NCBI RefSeq assembly: GCF_020026455.1
Contig: NZ_JAHHQJ010000003.1
Location: 62,001 to 126,000, forward strand
DNA length: 64,000 bases
DNA from: Alistipes sp.
Lineage (GTDB): Bacteria > Bacteroidota > Bacteroidia > Bacteroidales > Rikenellaceae
Direction of reading: 5' to 3'
The translations under genes and the position numbers were made by a program. Numbering within the stretch: the stretch's first letter is position 1; each line of letters starts with the position of its first letter. Positions 1-7,257 of the stretch are shown here, piece by piece. The notes beneath the pieces are model-generated. The model searched no databases and had not been told where the DNA came from. It was given only the letters and a program-made list of their open reading frames with translations.

Positions 1-1570
1 GGACTACGAGCAGTGTGAGAAATACCTCGCCGGGAATCCCGAGAAACCGCTGATCCAGTGCGAATATGCCCACGCCATGGGCAACTCGATGGGCGGCTTC
101 CGCGAATACTGGGAGCTGATCCGCCGCCAACCGAAATATCAGGGCGGCTTCATCTGGGACTTCGTGGACCAGTCGCTGCGCAAGAAGGGCCGCGACGGGG
201 TGACGATCTACGGCTACGGCGGCGACTGGAACCCCTACGATCCCTCGGACCAGAATTTCTGCAACAACGGCCTGATCGGTCCCGACCGCACGCCGAATCC
301 CCACATGGAGGAGGTGCGCTACCACTACCAGTCGATCTGGACGACGTGGGCCGACGATACGAAGAACAGGATCGAGGTCCTCAACGAAAACTTCTTCCAA
401 GACCTCGGAAACTACGATCTGCACTGGGAAGTGCTCTGCGACGGGAAGCCCCTGTGCAGAGGCGTCGTCGACGGATTGGAAACCGCGCCGCAGCAGAGCA
501 TGCACATCGCACTCCCCTACGACCCGGCCACGCTGCCCGCCGCGGGCGAGCTGCTGCTCGACGTGGCCTACCGGCTCAAGACGGCCGAAGGCATCCTGCC
601 CGCGGGCCACACCGCGGCCCGTGCCCAGTTGCCGATCCGCGAATATGTCTTCACGGCCCCCGCGGCGAAATCCGCGGCCGAAGGGGAACAGCTCTCCGTT
701 GCGGACAACCATGCCGACTACCTGATCGTCTCGGGCAACGGCCTGCGGCTGGACTTCAGCCGCCAGACGGGCTTCATCACCCGCTACGAAGCCTGCGGGC
801 TCGATTTTCTGGCCGACGGCTCCTCGCTGCGCCCCAACTTCTGGCGCGCGCCGACCGACAACGACTTCGGCGCCGGGCTGCAAAACAAAATGGCCGTCTG
901 GAAAGAGCCGAAGATGCAACTCTCGGCACTCACCCATGCGGAGGCCGACGGCATCGTCACCGTGAAGGCCAACTATGAACTGCCCGAGGTACAGGCCACG
1001 CTGGAGATCGCATACGCCGTCGACAACACGGGAGCCCTGACCATCGAGCAGTCGCTGCATGCCACGCCGGGAGCCGAGGTTCCCGACATGTTCCGCTTCG
1101 GCATGCGCTTCGAGATGCCCGAGGCATTCGACCGCCTGCAATACTACGGCCGCGGCCCGGGCGAGAACTATGCCGACCGCAAATCGTCGACCTTCGTGGG
1201 ACTTTACCGCCAGAGTGTCGACGAGCAGTTCTACCCCTACATCCGCCCGCAGGAGACCGGCACGAAGAGCGACCTGCGCTGGTGGCACCTCGCGGACATC
1301 GGCGGACGGGGTCTCACGGTGACCTCCGAAGCCCCGTTCTCCGCCTCGGCGCTCCACTACCCGCTGGAGTTGCTCGACGAAGGAGCCGCCAAACAGCAGG
1401 GACATTCGCCCGAAGTCGCAAAGCAGAAGAATGTTTCGGTGTGCCTCGACAAGATGCAGTACGGAGTGGCCTGCATCAACTCGTGGGGCGCGTTGCCGCA
1501 GCCCGAATACCGGATTCCCTATGCCGACTACACCTTCCATCTGAAGATCGCGCCTGCAACCCGCCGATAG
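1..1570 (+). CDS. lacZ: Glycoside hydrolase family 2 beta-galactosidase (LacZ type), C-terminal part
   Basis: The reading frame is open from base 2 and the gene starts before the window, so 522 C-terminal residues are seen. The segment CEYAHAMGN (Glu at in-window residue 21) matches the stretch that carries the nucleophile Glu537 of E. coli LacZ, and it is followed by the LacZ-like GGFIWDFVDQSL. The later part aligns with the LacZ small-chain domain: FNRQSGF-like LDFSRQTGF, then RAPTDND, and GRGPGENYADR. The acid/base glutamate must lie upstream, outside the window. LacZ-type enzymes hydrolyse terminal beta-galactosides. Bacteroidota members are often exported, but the N-terminus is not visible. 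A terminator follows directly. Family is certain; substrate is inferred. Confidence 0.93.
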   Translation, partial: DYEQCEKYLAGNPEKPLIQCEYAHAMGNSMGGFREYWELIRRQPKYQGGFIWDFVDQSLRKKGRDGVTIYGYGGDWNPYDPSDQNFCNNGLIGPDRTPNPHMEEVRYHYQSIWTTWADDTKNRIEVLNENFFQDLGNYDLHWEVLCDGKPLCRGVVDGLETAPQQSMHIALPYDPATLPAAGELLLDVAYRLKTAEGILPAGHTAARAQLPIREYVFTAPAAKSAAEGEQLSVADNHADYLIVSGNGLRLDFSRQTGFITRYEACGLDFLADGSSLRPNFWRAPTDNDFGAGLQNKMAVWKEPKMQLSALTHAEADGIVTVKANYELPEVQATLEIAYAVDNTGALTIEQSLHATPGAEVPDMFRFGMRFEMPEAFDRLQYYGRGPGENYADRKSSTFVGLYRQSVDEQFYPYIRPQETGTKSDLRWWHLADIGGRGLTVTSEAPFSASALHYPLELLDEGAAKQQGHSPEVAKQKNVSVCLDKMQYGVACINSWGALPQPEYRIPYADYTFHLKIAPATRR

Positions 1571-1593
1571 GGCGCACACCATCCACACCCCGG

Positions 1594-1628
1594 GCCGGGA
1601 CTTCGCGATGCGGGGTCCCGGCTTTTTT
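1594..1628 (+). terminator. Intrinsic terminator after the beta-galactosidase gene
   Basis: A perfect 8-bp stem (GCCGGGAC at 1594-1601 with GTCCCGGC at 1615-1622) is followed at once by six T residues (1623-1628), starting 23 nt after the stop codon. Confidence 0.85.
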
Positions 1629-1642
1629 ATCGGTCGCAGGAC

Positions 1643-1673
1643 TTGCCGGGGAGCCAAAAAATGCGCATCTTTG
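1643..1673 (+). promoter_or_regulatory. Bacteroidota-type promoter of the nucleoid-associated protein gene
   Basis: TTG at 1643-1645 and CATCTTTG at 1666-1673 are separated by 20 nt. This fits the -33/-7 layout, although the -7 box has C in place of the first T. The expected start of transcription is about 20 nt before the ATG at 1697. Confidence 0.5.
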
Positions 1674-1696
1674 TCGTCCGTTAAACGATCCCGAAC

Positions 1697-2737
1697 ATGT
1701 TATACACCGAAGATACGCGCATCGAAGCGCTGGCCGTACACGTCGTCGGCAACAAATCGAAGGACGAACCCCTGATGGTCTCGCCCGAACTCTCGGCGCA
1801 GGTCGCCGACGAAGGGCTGATGCGTACGCTCACGGCCTATTTCCTCGGCGGCTTCAAAAGCGAGGAGTGCTACAACCTCTACCACGAGACCGACCTCGAG
1901 TGCAACGAGGTCTGGAACTTCGCATGCAGGATCTTCGACGACCCGGAGTCGCTTCTCGAAAATTCGGTGAGCCTCGCCAAGCACCTCTACGAGAGCGGCA
2001 TGCACCCGCAGATCAAGGGCGGCGAATTCTATACGGCCTACTTTTCCGACTGCAATTTCGGTGGCGAACGCTGCGACGCCCTGGGGCTGTTCAAGTCCGA
2101 GACGCGCGACACGTTCCTCGACATCGAACAGCAGACCGGGGGCGTGCACATCGCGGCCCGCGAGGGCATCGACATCAAACGGCTGGACAAGGGAGCCGTC
2201 ATCTTCAACACCGAACGCGGGGAGGGGTTTGCGCTCTTCGTGGTCGACAACACCAACCGCACCGAAGCACGCTACTGGATCGACGATTTCCTGCGCGTGC
2301 GCCAGCGCCAGGACAACTACCACAATACGCACAACACGCTGGCCATGTGCAAGAAATACGTCACGAAACACCTCTCAAAGGAGTTCGAGGTGTCGAAGGC
2401 CGACCAGGCCGAGATGCTCAACGACACGATGAAGTATTTCCAGGAGCAGGATACCTTCTCGATGGAGGATTTTTCGGAAAAGGTGATCCGCCAGCCGGAG
2501 GTCGTGGAGAGCTTCACGCGCTTCCGCCAGGAGTACGAACAGGACCGCGACATCCGCATCGAGGATGAATTCGGCATCTCGGATTCGGCCGTCAGGAAGC
2601 AGGCGCGGTCGTACAAGAGCGTCATCAAGCTCGACCGCAATTTCCACATCTACGTCCACGGCAACCGCAACCTGCTGGAGCAGGGCGAGGACGAGAAGGG
2701 CAAGTTCTACAAGGTCTATTACGAAGAGGAGGAGTAG
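1697..2737 (+). CDS. Nucleoid-associated protein, NdpA/YejK-like family
   Basis: This 346-residue soluble protein has no signal peptide. It resembles the Bacteroidota branch of the NdpA/YejK family (Pfam NA37), whose E. coli member binds the nucleoid. The N-terminal half is the most family-like part, with AYFLGGFKSEECYNLYHE near residue 50 and FFVVDNTNRTEA-like FALFVVDNTNRTEA near 180. The charged C-terminal part ends in Glu residues. It stands alone, with a terminator before it and a convergent dehydrogenase gene after it. Its role on DNA in this phylum is not established. Confidence 0.8.
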   Translation: MLYTEDTRIEALAVHVVGNKSKDEPLMVSPELSAQVADEGLMRTLTAYFLGGFKSEECYNLYHETDLECNEVWNFACRIFDDPESLLENSVSLAKHLYESGMHPQIKGGEFYTAYFSDCNFGGERCDALGLFKSETRDTFLDIEQQTGGVHIAAREGIDIKRLDKGAVIFNTERGEGFALFVVDNTNRTEARYWIDDFLRVRQRQDNYHNTHNTLAMCKKYVTKHLSKEFEVSKADQAEMLNDTMKYFQEQDTFSMEDFSEKVIRQPEVVESFTRFRQEYEQDRDIRIEDEFGISDSAVRKQARSYKSVIKLDRNFHIYVHGNRNLLEQGEDEKGKFYKVYYEEEE

Positions 2738-2762
2738 CCCTTCCCGGGCACACCGCCGGTCA

Positions 2763-3482
2763 TCATCCCATTTTACGGTAAATACACTCCGGCATGTGCC
2801 GGATCAGCCACGCAACGAACCGCCAACGGCGTGTGACGACCGCCACACTCCGGCGACGGCGGATAGCCCGCACAATCCCCTCCACAACCCGGTCGACGGG
2901 CATCACCCAGAACAAGCCCTCGCCCTTGGCCATCTTCGTCGCGACGAATCCCGGACGAATGTCGGTCACCCAGAGGGGCAGTCCGGACTTCGCGGCCCGC
3001 TGCCGCAGACCCTCGGCATAGTTGATCTGATAGGCTTTCGAGGCGTTGTAGGCCGGAGCCGCACCGCCGCCACGCAGGCCTCCGACCGACGTGACGACGA
3101 CCAGATGGCCACCGCCCTGCTCCTCAAAACGATCGTAGGCCCAAATGACCACCGCGGTCCAGCCCACGACGTTGGTGCGGATGGCGGGCTCTTCCAGCGC
3201 ATGGTCCAGTCCGGGATTCAGGTCGCCGGTTCCGGCGCAGACCACACACAAATCCATGCCGCCCAGCTCTCCGGCCAGGCGTTCCAGTGCCGCACAGGCG
3301 GCAGCAGGATCCATGATGTCGGCCGCAGCATAACAAAAGCTATCCGGACGGCTGGCCGCCAGCTCCTCCAGCAGCGCCTCCCGCCGCCCGGTCACACCGA
3401 TCCGATATCCCTCGGCCGCAAGACGTTCGGCCAACGCCCGGCCGATACCGGACGTCGCCCCAATGATAATCGCACGTTTCAT
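2763..3482 (-). CDS. Short-chain dehydrogenase/reductase (SDR)
   Basis: A 239-residue classical SDR, an NAD(P)-dependent oxidoreductase of unknown substrate. The dinucleotide-binding loop GATSGIG is at residues 8-14, CAG (in place of NAG) at 82-84, the catalytic Ser at 132 (TSVGG), and the YxxxK pair at Tyr145/Lys149 in YNASK. The length is normal for the family. The gene follows the Crp/Fnr regulator gene on the same strand after 53 nt and has its own -7-like box (3488-3495), so the regulator may control it. The basic C-terminus (RAIRRRRSVAVVTRRWR) may associate with membranes. Confidence 0.9.
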   Translation of the reverse strand: MKRAIIIGATSGIGRALAERLAAEGYRIGVTGRREALLEELAASRPDSFCYAAADIMDPAAACAALERLAGELGGMDLCVVCAGTGDLNPGLDHALEEPAIRTNVVGWTAVVIWAYDRFEEQGGGHLVVVTSVGGLRGGGAAPAYNASKAYQINYAEGLRQRAAKSGLPLWVTDIRPGFVATKMAKGEGLFWVMPVDRVVEGIVRAIRRRRSVAVVTRRWRFVAWLIRHMPECIYRKMG

Positions 3483-3487
3483 GGAAA

Positions 3488-3495
3488 CAAAGTTA
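3488..3495 (-). promoter_or_regulatory. -7 box immediately upstream of the SDR gene
   Basis: TAACTTTG on the minus strand ends 5 nt before the ATG at 3482, so the expected transcript would carry a leader of only about 2 nt. No clear -33 element is present, so this may be a weak or chance match. Confidence 0.4.
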
Positions 3496-3535
3496 ACGGA
3501 GACACCCGGGAAAAACGTTGATGCAGATCAAGAAA

Positions 3536-4096
3536 TCAGCGAACGCGGCGGCGGATGCGGCTCAACGTCTCGGGACGCACGCCCAGATAGGAGGCCAGCT
3601 CCCGCAGAGGAACGAGCTGCAACACATCGGGGCAACGCTCCGTCAAAGCCTCGTAACGCTGCTGCGGCAAGGCCGCATAGCGGTCCAGCAGACGTTCGTA
3701 AACCTCGGCCAGCATGTGTTCGGCCAGCCTGCGGCCCAGCCGCTCGCCGGCGACATCGGCGCGGAAGAAAGTTTGGATCCGTTCACCGGGAACAAGCAGG
3801 GCCTCGACGCCGCACATCGCCTCGATCGTCACCCGCGACGGGGTATCGACGCACATCGAGATATAGTCGCCGACGAACTCTCCGCCAAAGGCGTAACCCA
3901 CGACATGCTCCTCCCCCGCAGCATTGGCGTGCACATAACGGAAAGCCCCCTGTACGACCAGTCCGCAACGGAGGCTGCGAAGTCCCTGTGCGGAGAGCTG
4001 CTCTCCGCGGGCGAAATGCCCTACGATGCCCTCGCGGCGGATTAAGGCGGCGAGTTCCGAAAATTCGGTTTCCGTTATGTACCGGTTGAAGTTCAC
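3536..4096 (-). CDS. Crp/Fnr family transcriptional regulator
   Basis: About 186 residues. An N-terminal cyclic-nucleotide-binding-like beta-roll (for example LRCGLVVQGAFRYVHAN and GEEHVVGYAFGGEFVGDY) is followed by a dimer helix and a C-terminal winged helix ending in LASYLGVRPETLSRIRRR. No cysteine ligands for an Fnr-type cluster are evident at the N-terminus. The frame stays open far upstream, to 4774, but family homology begins only near here. GTG at 4096 is chosen because a good promoter lies directly in front of it. That would make the mRNA nearly leaderless. It probably regulates the SDR gene downstream; the ligand is unknown. Confidence 0.75.
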   Translation of the reverse strand: MNFNRYITETEFSELAALIRREGIVGHFARGEQLSAQGLRSLRCGLVVQGAFRYVHANAAGEEHVVGYAFGGEFVGDYISMCVDTPSRVTIEAMCGVEALLVPGERIQTFFRADVAGERLGRRLAEHMLAEVYERLLDRYAALPQQRYEALTERCPDVLQLVPLRELASYLGVRPETLSRIRRRVR

Positions 4097-4101
4097 AGCC
4101 G

Positions 4102-4131
4102 TAAAGATAACCCATCGCCTTGGGAAAACAA
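4102..4131 (-). promoter_or_regulatory. Promoter of the Crp/Fnr gene
   Basis: On the minus strand TTG (4131-4129) and TATCTTTA (4109-4102) are separated by 19 nt, the preferred spacing in this phylum. Transcription should start about 2 nt upstream of the GTG codon at 4096. Confidence 0.55.
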
Positions 4132-4228
4132 AACGAAGATCTGGAATTTGCAGCATCGGCAACAAACCGAAAACAGGAACGCACTTCTCCGACCGCTCTT
4201 TCCCGCAACATCCGCCGCCGGCTGGGGT

Positions 4229-4320
4229 GCGAATGCTGCGGCGTGGACTTCGCGAATGCCCCCGCAAGGATTCTGCGAATGCTCCCGCATGGATTTCGCA
4301 AATGCCGCCGCATGGATTTC
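4229..4320. repeat. Four tandem copies of a degenerate 23-bp repeat
   Basis: Units lie at 4229-4251, 4252-4274, 4275-4297 and 4298-4320. Each begins GCGAATG or GCAAATG and ends with a GGATTTC-like tail; a few bases of a fifth copy follow. The array lies in the 440-bp stretch (4097-4537) between the crp promoter and the next gene, where nothing else was recognised. Confidence 0.8.
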
Positions 4321-4537
4321 GCACCCCTCGGCCGCCGAAACGGCGCAGCCCGCTGTCGTCCGTAAAAAACGGCCCCAGACTCTCGGTGCGGGTCTTTCCC
4401 GGTCCGGAATCTGCCGCCACCAACAACGCGAAAGCAGGTTGTCCGCCCCCAAGCAGGCTTCGAAGCGGCAGACCGGAAGGACGGTAAACCCGGAATCTGG
4501 CCCGGATTTTGCCTCCCGGCAAGAAAAACAAACCGTC

Positions 4538-4795
4538 ATGGCCACAAAAACCGACATTTCCGACCGGCTCACCGTCGAAGAACGCCGCAAGCTCCGCGCC
4601 TCGGCGTTCGGAATCCCCGAAACCCGCGAATTTCCGCTCATCGACGCAGCCCACATCCGCGCGGCGGAAGCCTATTTCCGCTACGCCCCCGACGACCGCA
4701 AGGCCGCCCTGGCACGCCGCATCCTCGTCCGCGCCCGCGAAATGGGCGTCGACGTCCGCAGCCGCGTGATCCACGGCTGGGCCGGAGAGGTGTAG
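4538..4795 (+). CDS. Small conserved protein of unknown function
   Basis: 85 residues from ATG 4538. The pattern LRASAFGIPETREFPLIDAAHIRAAEAYF followed by a short helix and a GV-V segment resembles a short motif found at the ends of some phage and plasmid proteins (SAFAIPERRxYPI...ARNA, DUF6582-like; from memory). No other phage gene is nearby. The protein is basic and has no signal or membrane segment. The frame continues open upstream, but the homology-like part and the methionine support this start. It ends 16 nt before the -7 box of the next gene. Confidence 0.55.
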   Translation: MATKTDISDRLTVEERRKLRASAFGIPETREFPLIDAAHIRAAEAYFRYAPDDRKAALARRILVRAREMGVDVRSRVIHGWAGEV

Positions 4796-4811
4796 GAACC
4801 GAAAAAATCGC

Positions 4812-4819
4812 TATCTTTG
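4812..4819 (+). promoter_or_regulatory. -7 box of the YqaA/DedA-like gene
   Basis: TATCTTTG at 4812-4819, 34 nt before the ATG at 4854, gives an expected leader of about 31 nt. No clear -33 element was found. Confidence 0.55.
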
Positions 4820-4853
4820 TCTGCACGGGCACCGAAGCCCCGCGCGGATATAC

Positions 4854-5312
4854 ATGGAAACGATCACCGAATTTCTCATCGACTGGGGCTATTGGGGCCT
4901 CTTTCTCTCAGCATTCATCGCCGGGAGCATCCTGCCGTTCAGCTCCGAAGCGGTGATGTTGGTACTCGCAGGCATGGGACTTGATCCCGTGGGCTGTGTC
5001 GTCGCGGCCGCGCTGGGCAACACGCTCGGCGGCATGACCTGCTACTGGATCGGAACTCTGGGCAAAACCGAATGGATCATCCGGCTGGGGGTCTCGACGC
5101 GCCAACTGGCTCGGGCGCGGAAATTCCTCTCCGGACGCGGGGCGCTGATGGCCTTCTTCGCCTTCCTGCCCACCATCGGCGAAGCCATCGCCATCGTGCT
5201 GGGACTGATGCGCAGCAACGTGTGGCTGACCGGCGGCGCAATGCTCGCGGGAAAAAGCGTGCGTTACATCGTTGTCCTGGCAACCTTCCAGGGTGCCCTC
5301 TCTCTTTTCTGA
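4854..5312 (+). CDS. YqaA/DedA-like (VTT domain) inner-membrane protein
   Basis: 152 residues with about four hydrophobic segments (near 8-28, 36-58, 95-118 and 125-148). It shows the DedA/SNARE-associated signature: GSILPFSSEAVM, then GNTLGGMTCYWIG, then a basic loop and FFAFLPTIGEA. Length and the absence of an N-terminal extension fit the short YqaA subgroup. DedA-superfamily proteins are linked to lipid flipping and membrane homeostasis in other bacteria; no function can be assigned here. It is transcribed alone from its own promoter. Confidence 0.85.
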   Translation: METITEFLIDWGYWGLFLSAFIAGSILPFSSEAVMLVLAGMGLDPVGCVVAAALGNTLGGMTCYWIGTLGKTEWIIRLGVSTRQLARARKFLSGRGALMAFFAFLPTIGEAIAIVLGLMRSNVWLTGGAMLAGKSVRYIVVLATFQGALSLF

Positions 5313-5953
5313 CAAAGAGACGCAAAAGGGCCCCTTCCGCAGTCCCCCCGACCTCGGCCGACGCGACAGCACGGCGACACAGCGGCACAGCGATACGCCA
5401 CACAGCGATACGGGCGACCGCCATCCGGCGCCGGTCGGCAAGAAGAAAACAGGCAACCCGGTTGATCCGGGCCAGTCGGCAAAAAGAAATCAGGCAACCC
5501 GGTTGATCCGGCGCCGGTCGGAAAGAAGAAAAAACGTGCGAAAGATCCCGGTCCGGCAAACAAACAGTGACGCCTCATTTTTGCTTTGTCCGGAAATTCC
5601 ATGAAGAAAACCTTCCAAAAGCCGGACCGGGTTACACTCCTCCGCACAAGTCAGGTACCCGGGTCCGTCCCCGCGGCGGCAGCCCGCCGGGCGATCCTCC
5701 CAAAAAAGCAAGGACGCAGGTACAACCCCTACAGCAGGCCCGTTACAACCCTATGATGGCAGTTGTCCTTACGCCCAAGCCTGTTCCCCGCCCGGACGGA
5801 CAGGGATAAAACTTTGGTTTCAGATCAATATTATACCATCATAAAAACTGCCGTATTGCTACAACAGGTAACGGTTTACTGCAGGTATAAAGGTTTATCC
5901 TAACCTTTAATCGTATATTCCAATACAAAAGTAGTCAAATAATCCGACGAACC
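5313..5953. other. Long non-coding stretch without a recognised gene
   Basis: About 640 bp with no convincing reading frame in either direction. The first 220 bp are GC-rich and hold a 41/42-bp direct repeat. The part from about 5820 on is AT-rich (for example TATAAAGGTTTATCC near 5886) and leads into the ferritin terminator. No RNA gene was recognised. Confidence 0.6.
5423..5534. repeat. Direct repeat, 41-42-bp unit, about 2.7 copies
   Basis: Units at 5423-5464 (42 bp), 5465-5505 (41 bp) and a partial third from 5506 share ATCCGG, a GTCGG core, an A-rich stretch and GGCAACCCGGTTG. They lie downstream of the YqaA-like gene and do not form a reading frame with recognised homology. Confidence 0.8.
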
Positions 5954-5983
5954 AAAAAAATCCGACCTCCTTTCGGAGGCCGG
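5954..5983 (-). terminator. Intrinsic terminator of the ferritin gene
   Basis: A 9-bp stem with one mismatch (5962-5970 with 5975-5983, loop TTTC) is followed on the minus strand by seven U residues (5954-5960). It lies 35 nt past the ferritin stop codon. Confidence 0.85.
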
Positions 5984-6017
5984 ACCCACTATAAATAACT
6001 ATGACAAAAACTTTCGT

Positions 6018-6542
6018 TTATGCGTTGGCGGTCGCCAGCGGCGCAGCCTGCACATAGGAGCGTGCGCTCAGCTCCTTGTCGAGCATGTAGAGCCCGAACT
6101 TGTTGCCCTCGACGGCCTCGCAGGCGGTGATCATATCGCGTGCCGACTCCTCCTCCTCGACCTGCTCGTCGACAAACCAGACGAGCATGTTCGACGAGGC
6201 GTAATCCTTGTCCTCGGCAGCGATGGAGACCAGATTGTTGATCATGGCCGTAACCTCCTTCTCATGGCCGAGAGTGTCCTCGAACATCTCCAGCGGCGAT
6301 GCCCACTTGGTGCGCACCTCCTCGATCGGGAGCAGCTTCACCTCGGCGTCGCGCGAGAGGATGTAGTTCATAAAGATCCGCGCATGATCCTGCTCCTCCA
6401 GGAACTGAATGTAGAACCAGTTGGCAACACCTTTCAGGCCCTTGGCTTCGGCGTCCATCGACATCGAAAGATAAAGATAGGCCGACCAAAGCTCGGCGTT
6501 AATCTGCGCGTTCATCGCTTCGTGTAATTTCGTGCTTAACAT
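6018..6542 (-). CDS. ftnA: Ferritin (non-haem, FtnA type)
   Basis: A 174-residue four-helix ferritin that oxidises Fe(II) and stores it as a mineral in the cytoplasmic 24-mer cage. The ferroxidase ligands fall at the same numbers as in E. coli FtnA: Glu17, Glu50, His53, Glu94, Gln127 and Glu130. There is no haem-binding or Dps-like feature, and the length is usual. It is monocistronic, with a -7 box 40-47 nt upstream of the ATG and a terminator after the stop. A 15-bp interrupted palindrome lies near the -33 region and may bind a redox or iron regulator (inference). Confidence 0.96.
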   Translation of the reverse strand: MLSTKLHEAMNAQINAELWSAYLYLSMSMDAEAKGLKGVANWFYIQFLEEQDHARIFMNYILSRDAEVKLLPIEEVRTKWASPLEMFEDTLGHEKEVTAMINNLVSIAAEDKDYASSNMLVWFVDEQVEEEESARDMITACEAVEGNKFGLYMLDKELSARSYVQAAPLATANA

Positions 6543-6581
6543 AACTGTAGGGTTTTAATTTTTACGGTTCCTTTTGTGATA

Positions 6582-6614
6582 CAAATATACAATAGTTTTT
6601 TGTGATTTCCACAA
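6582..6614 (-). promoter_or_regulatory. Ferritin promoter with an overlapping palindrome
   Basis: TATATTTG occupies 6589-6582 on the minus strand, with a TTG about 22 nt further upstream. The perfect inverted repeat TTGTG-N5-CACAA at 6600-6614 covers the -33 region, so a protein bound there should affect polymerase access. Confidence 0.6.
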
Positions 6615-6725
6615 AGATTATCATCAAATTATTTTATACCACAAAAGCAAGACATTATAAAACGACATAGACAGCGCCCGGGCACGAATTCGGACGCCGG
6701 CGGATGGTTTTCAGCAGAATACGGA

Positions 6726-7169
6726 TCAGTCGTCGATCTCGGTCAGGCGGAACTGCCGGTCGAATTTCAGGTCGATCCCGTTGTCGAGCTTCACCTCCCA
6801 GTCGAGTTTGTCGCGGTCGATGCCGACGATCCTGCGTCCTGCGAAATTCGCGGCTACATAGTCGCGGATCTGCTGCGGAACAACCGTTGCGGGAACCTCG
6901 CCGTATTTGCATTCGACCTCCTTCCAGGCTCCGTCCCGGGCGAACTCGATCTTCGACCCGTCGACGAAGACCACCTTGTAGTCCTTGTCGAACAGCTCCT
7001 CGTCGACTTTGGCGTAGGAGACCCCGACCGCCTTGAAATGGGTCTGGACAAACTGTTGCGCAACGGCGGGAAGTTCGCCGACGGTGATGATCCGGTCCTT
7101 GCCGGCGAAAACGGGAAGCGAAGAGGCCACAATGGCCAGCGAAGCGAGAAGAATCGTGATTTTTTTCAT
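6726..7169 (-). CDS. Periplasmic PepSY-like domain protein
   Basis: 147 residues with a clear signal peptide (cleavage expected after Ala22). The mature part holds two similar halves of the PepSY-like fold (PF11396 type): IDRDKLDWEVKLDNG is typical, and an earlier VDEELFDKDYKVVFVDG has the same shape. Proteins of this kind are often encoded beside two-component systems in Bacteroidota; their biochemical role is unknown. The gene lies directly downstream of the sensor kinase gene on the same strand but has its own promoter with a presumed response-regulator operator, so it is probably a target of the system. Confidence 0.88.
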   Translation of the reverse strand: MKKITILLASLAIVASSLPVFAGKDRIITVGELPAVAQQFVQTHFKAVGVSYAKVDEELFDKDYKVVFVDGSKIEFARDGAWKEVECKYGEVPATVVPQQIRDYVAANFAGRRIVGIDRDKLDWEVKLDNGIDLKFDRQFRLTEIDD

Positions 7170-7199
7170 AATCGTAGTGTTTTGTCAAATTTCGTACTG

Positions 7200-7233
7200 C
7201 AAAGTTGCGACCCGAAACTGAAACGAATCTGAA
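7200..7233 (-). promoter_or_regulatory. Promoter and putative response-regulator operator of the PepSY-like gene
   Basis: Two decamers, TTCAGATTCG (7233-7224) and TTCAGTTTCG (7222-7213), are separated by one T. They end 5 nt before the -7-like box CAACTTTG (7207-7200). The same arrangement precedes the regulator gene itself (9310-9343). The site takes the place of a -33 element, which suggests activation. Confidence 0.65.
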
Positions 7234-7257
7234 AAAAGCCGATTCCCCGCCATTTTT

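Noticed and set aside
3536..4774. One 412-residue minus-strand frame including the Crp/Fnr gene
   Set aside because: The first 225 residues lack homology, run through the 23-bp repeats and oppose the small gene at 4538-4795; a good promoter lies at 4102-4131.
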